Assembly: GCF_963583255.1 (NCBI RefSeq)
Contig: NC_084815.1
Span: 126,501 to 190,500 of the forward strand
DNA: 64,000 bases
Direction: 5' to 3'
Source of the DNA: Pyrus communis
Taxonomy: Eukaryota; Streptophyta; Magnoliopsida; Rosales; Rosaceae
Made by a program: the position numbers and the translations under genes. The stretch's first letter is position 1; each line of letters starts with the position of its first letter. Below the pieces are notes generated by a model. The model did no database searches. It worked only from the letters and a program-made list of their open reading frames with translations, and had not been told where the DNA came from. Shown here piece after piece: positions 62,757 through 64,000 of this stretch.

Positions 62757-64000
62757 CAAAATAACGTATCTCCCCTTATTTTTATCCTTGTAGGATAGGG
62801 GATCTGGTGCGCACCACAATCATGCGATTGCTCTATGCATCATGCCCTTCCTGTCCATCTCATTGGATATCAATTTGTCGTAATGTGGTAAGCTCCTTTA
62901 GTCTGTTTCTTTTAATCCAGAGTGTTACACGGATAATAACATTTTGGATGTAAATTTTGAAGGGAAAAAAAAAAAGAGACGAAAACTATTTGGAATACCT
63001 TTATACTTCTATTCATTGAGCTTGGTTTCTTCTTGTTAATAGAAGTGTGGTACTTTGTAAATCACTTTATCCCCAATTTTCTTGATTGATAAGCGTTTTC
63101 TTTTTCTTGATGGAAGAAGGCTTTGTATATGCTTATTTATACGCAGTAACTGTCTTGTCTTGGAAAGTATAATTACTAATTCAGTGAATTGTCAAAATCT
63201 TTCTCAGATTCTTGCCACATCAACACGAAGAAATGCTGATAGTAGTAGCAGCTTAGAAAATGATTCTTCAAAGGGTATGGAGGGTGACCCAAGTGTAAAT
63301 TTTGGAGAAGCTGATGAGAACATGGTTTCTAGCACCACAGGTGTGCTCCATGGTATTCTGAACAGAGATAAACACCTCAGATACCGAACCAGAGTTTTTG
63401 CTGCTGAGTATGTGATGATATTTTCCATGCACTGTCTGAATTTATGCATTAAATCTACTGCACAGAGGTGCACCCCCAAATGTGGCCAAAGTTCACACAT
63501 GTTGAAGGCTGCAGCCCGAGTTTGTGTCGGGCATGATTCCACAAGGCAAAAACAGATATTGTATGAAAAAGAAACAAGCAAGTGCAGCAGAAGTGCCTAT
63601 GATTATTATGTCAAGGACCTCAAGAAAAGAATAATCAACGAAGTTTGTGATTGATTTTAAAGTAGCAATTGAAATATCAGATGAAAGAAATTTCATTTAG
63701 CATAAAATTAATTTTAGTCTGCATACTGTACGAGCCAGAAGAAAGGTGTAAATGTGCATAGCCCATGCCTTTAGATACCCTCATGTGTTTGACACTTACC
63801 AAGGCACAACCCCCCTTTTCCCTTTCAAAGAACTAGTCATGAACTTTTGTCTTAACTTATGCTATTCTTCGTTTAATTGATTTAGTAATTTGTTCCTTTG
63901 TAGGTGTTTGAGTTACCTACCTAGAGCTGTTGGAAAGAATCCAGCTCATTTTGATCTCTGTACTGCTAGGAGCCAACCTACTAATAGACAGGCCTCTAGT
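52331..64000 (+). CDS. SWEETIE: SWEETIE / HEATR5-like HEAT-repeat protein (5' part, cut by window end)
   Basis: 33 exons in agreeing phase encode the first 1,221 residues, then the window ends inside exon 33. Exon spans: 52331-52498, 52838-53045, 53293-53399, 53794-54030, 54133-54222, 54318-54405, 54527-54588, 54896-55000, 55555-55644, 55765-55845, 56093-56161, 56329-56454, 57163-57266, 57646-57778, 57963-58069, 58300-58410, 58591-58758, 58925-59011, 59165-59258, 59404-59472, 59553-59675, 59845-59913, 60007-60111, 60232-60320, 60856-61012, 61654-61803, 62030-62079, 62207-62306, 62405-62461, 62545-62612, 62794-62887, 63208-63407, 63904-64000. The product is a chain of amphipathic helix pairs (for example LVRIEAALTLRALAEVDP; LRHLAVSTLRHLIEKDP; SSVRDAFAEALGSLLALG), that is HEAT repeats, starting MAKKYVTTENAPLSQFG. 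Arabidopsis SWEETIE is a very large single-copy protein affecting carbohydrate balance. Animal HEATR5 proteins act with aftiphilin/AP-1 in endosomal traffic. No frameshift or stop was seen in the exons. A tandem duplication spans the donor of exon 21. Confidence 0.95.
59628..59803 (+). repeat. 87-89-bp tandem duplication across the exon 21 donor of SWEETIE
   Basis: Unit 1 (59628-59716) and unit 2 (59717-59803) both run gcagcgagcata ... ggatttaaggtgctggtttt ... atcttgttttgc, with one substitution and a 2-base difference in a G run. Unit 1 includes the end of exon 21, the donor (TTTAAG/GTGCTG) and the start of the intron. Unit 2 is a second copy of the exon end and donor lying inside the intron. 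Confidence 0.9.
62698..62755 (+). repeat. (GA)n microsatellite in a SWEETIE intron
   Basis: About 27 uninterrupted GA units between the exons ending at 62612 and starting at 62794. Likely to be highly length-variable. Confidence 0.95.

Noticed and set aside
62628..62819. Minus-strand ORF with a Leu-Ser repeat
   Set aside because: Encoded by the (GA)n microsatellite in an intron.

Overview
This is a 64-kb stretch of plant nuclear DNA. The genes are GT-AG spliced and separated by AT-rich intergenic DNA full of MITEs and retrotransposon remains. The repeats (a Cassandra TRIM with 5S-like LTRs, and motifs of the 'aggcgctagg' type) fit a woody rosid, most likely Rosaceae such as apple or pear. 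That placement is an inference from repeat style and has not been searched.

Layout on the + strand scale. 1-4 kb is intergenic with small inverted-repeat elements. 4.26-6.07 kb holds a three-exon NAC transcription factor (+). 6-10.8 kb has two MITEs and an orphan RNase H-like ORF. 10.86-12.6 kb holds a plastid-type tryptophan/tyrosine permease gene (-) that needs two frameshifts to read through. 13.99-16.09 kb holds an atypical Cys/His-rich thioredoxin (ACHT, +) whose first intron contains a ~0.7-kb inverted-repeat element. 19.0-22.3 kb holds a five-coding-exon gene (-) for a small predicted membrane protein. 23.1-23.4 kb holds two exon relics of a UDP-galactose/UDP-glucose transporter (-). 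24-37 kb is a transposon-rich gap. It contains a MULE-type MITE with a 9-bp target duplication and a second, inverted family member 12 kb away, a decayed Copia element, and a ~2.5-kb solo LTR (TSD TTGTT) with a complete Cassandra TRIM (TSD CCACT) nested inside it. 37.9-39.9 kb holds a MYB-CC factor of the MYR1/MYR2 type (+). 41.1-44.7 kb holds the Golgi SNARE GOS12 (+). 44.7-48.3 kb is intergenic with an inverted-repeat element carrying five 42-bp tandem units. 48.36-50.49 kb holds a GPI-type GH17 beta-1,3-glucanase with an X8 domain (+). 52.33 kb to the window end holds the first 33 exons of a SWEETIE/HEATR5-like HEAT-repeat protein (+), cut by the window edge.

The genes are independent eukaryotic units, not an operon. 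From memory, the order NAC - MYR - GH17 matches two duplicated Arabidopsis blocks (around At3g04010-At3g04060 and At5g18220-At5g18270). The divergent permease-ACHT pair matches At2g33260-At2g33270. This supports the family calls. I found no CRISPR array, operon or evident new defence-type system. The most notable items are the nested, TSD-bounded retroelements, the small-scale structural changes inside introns, and the decaying gene copies.
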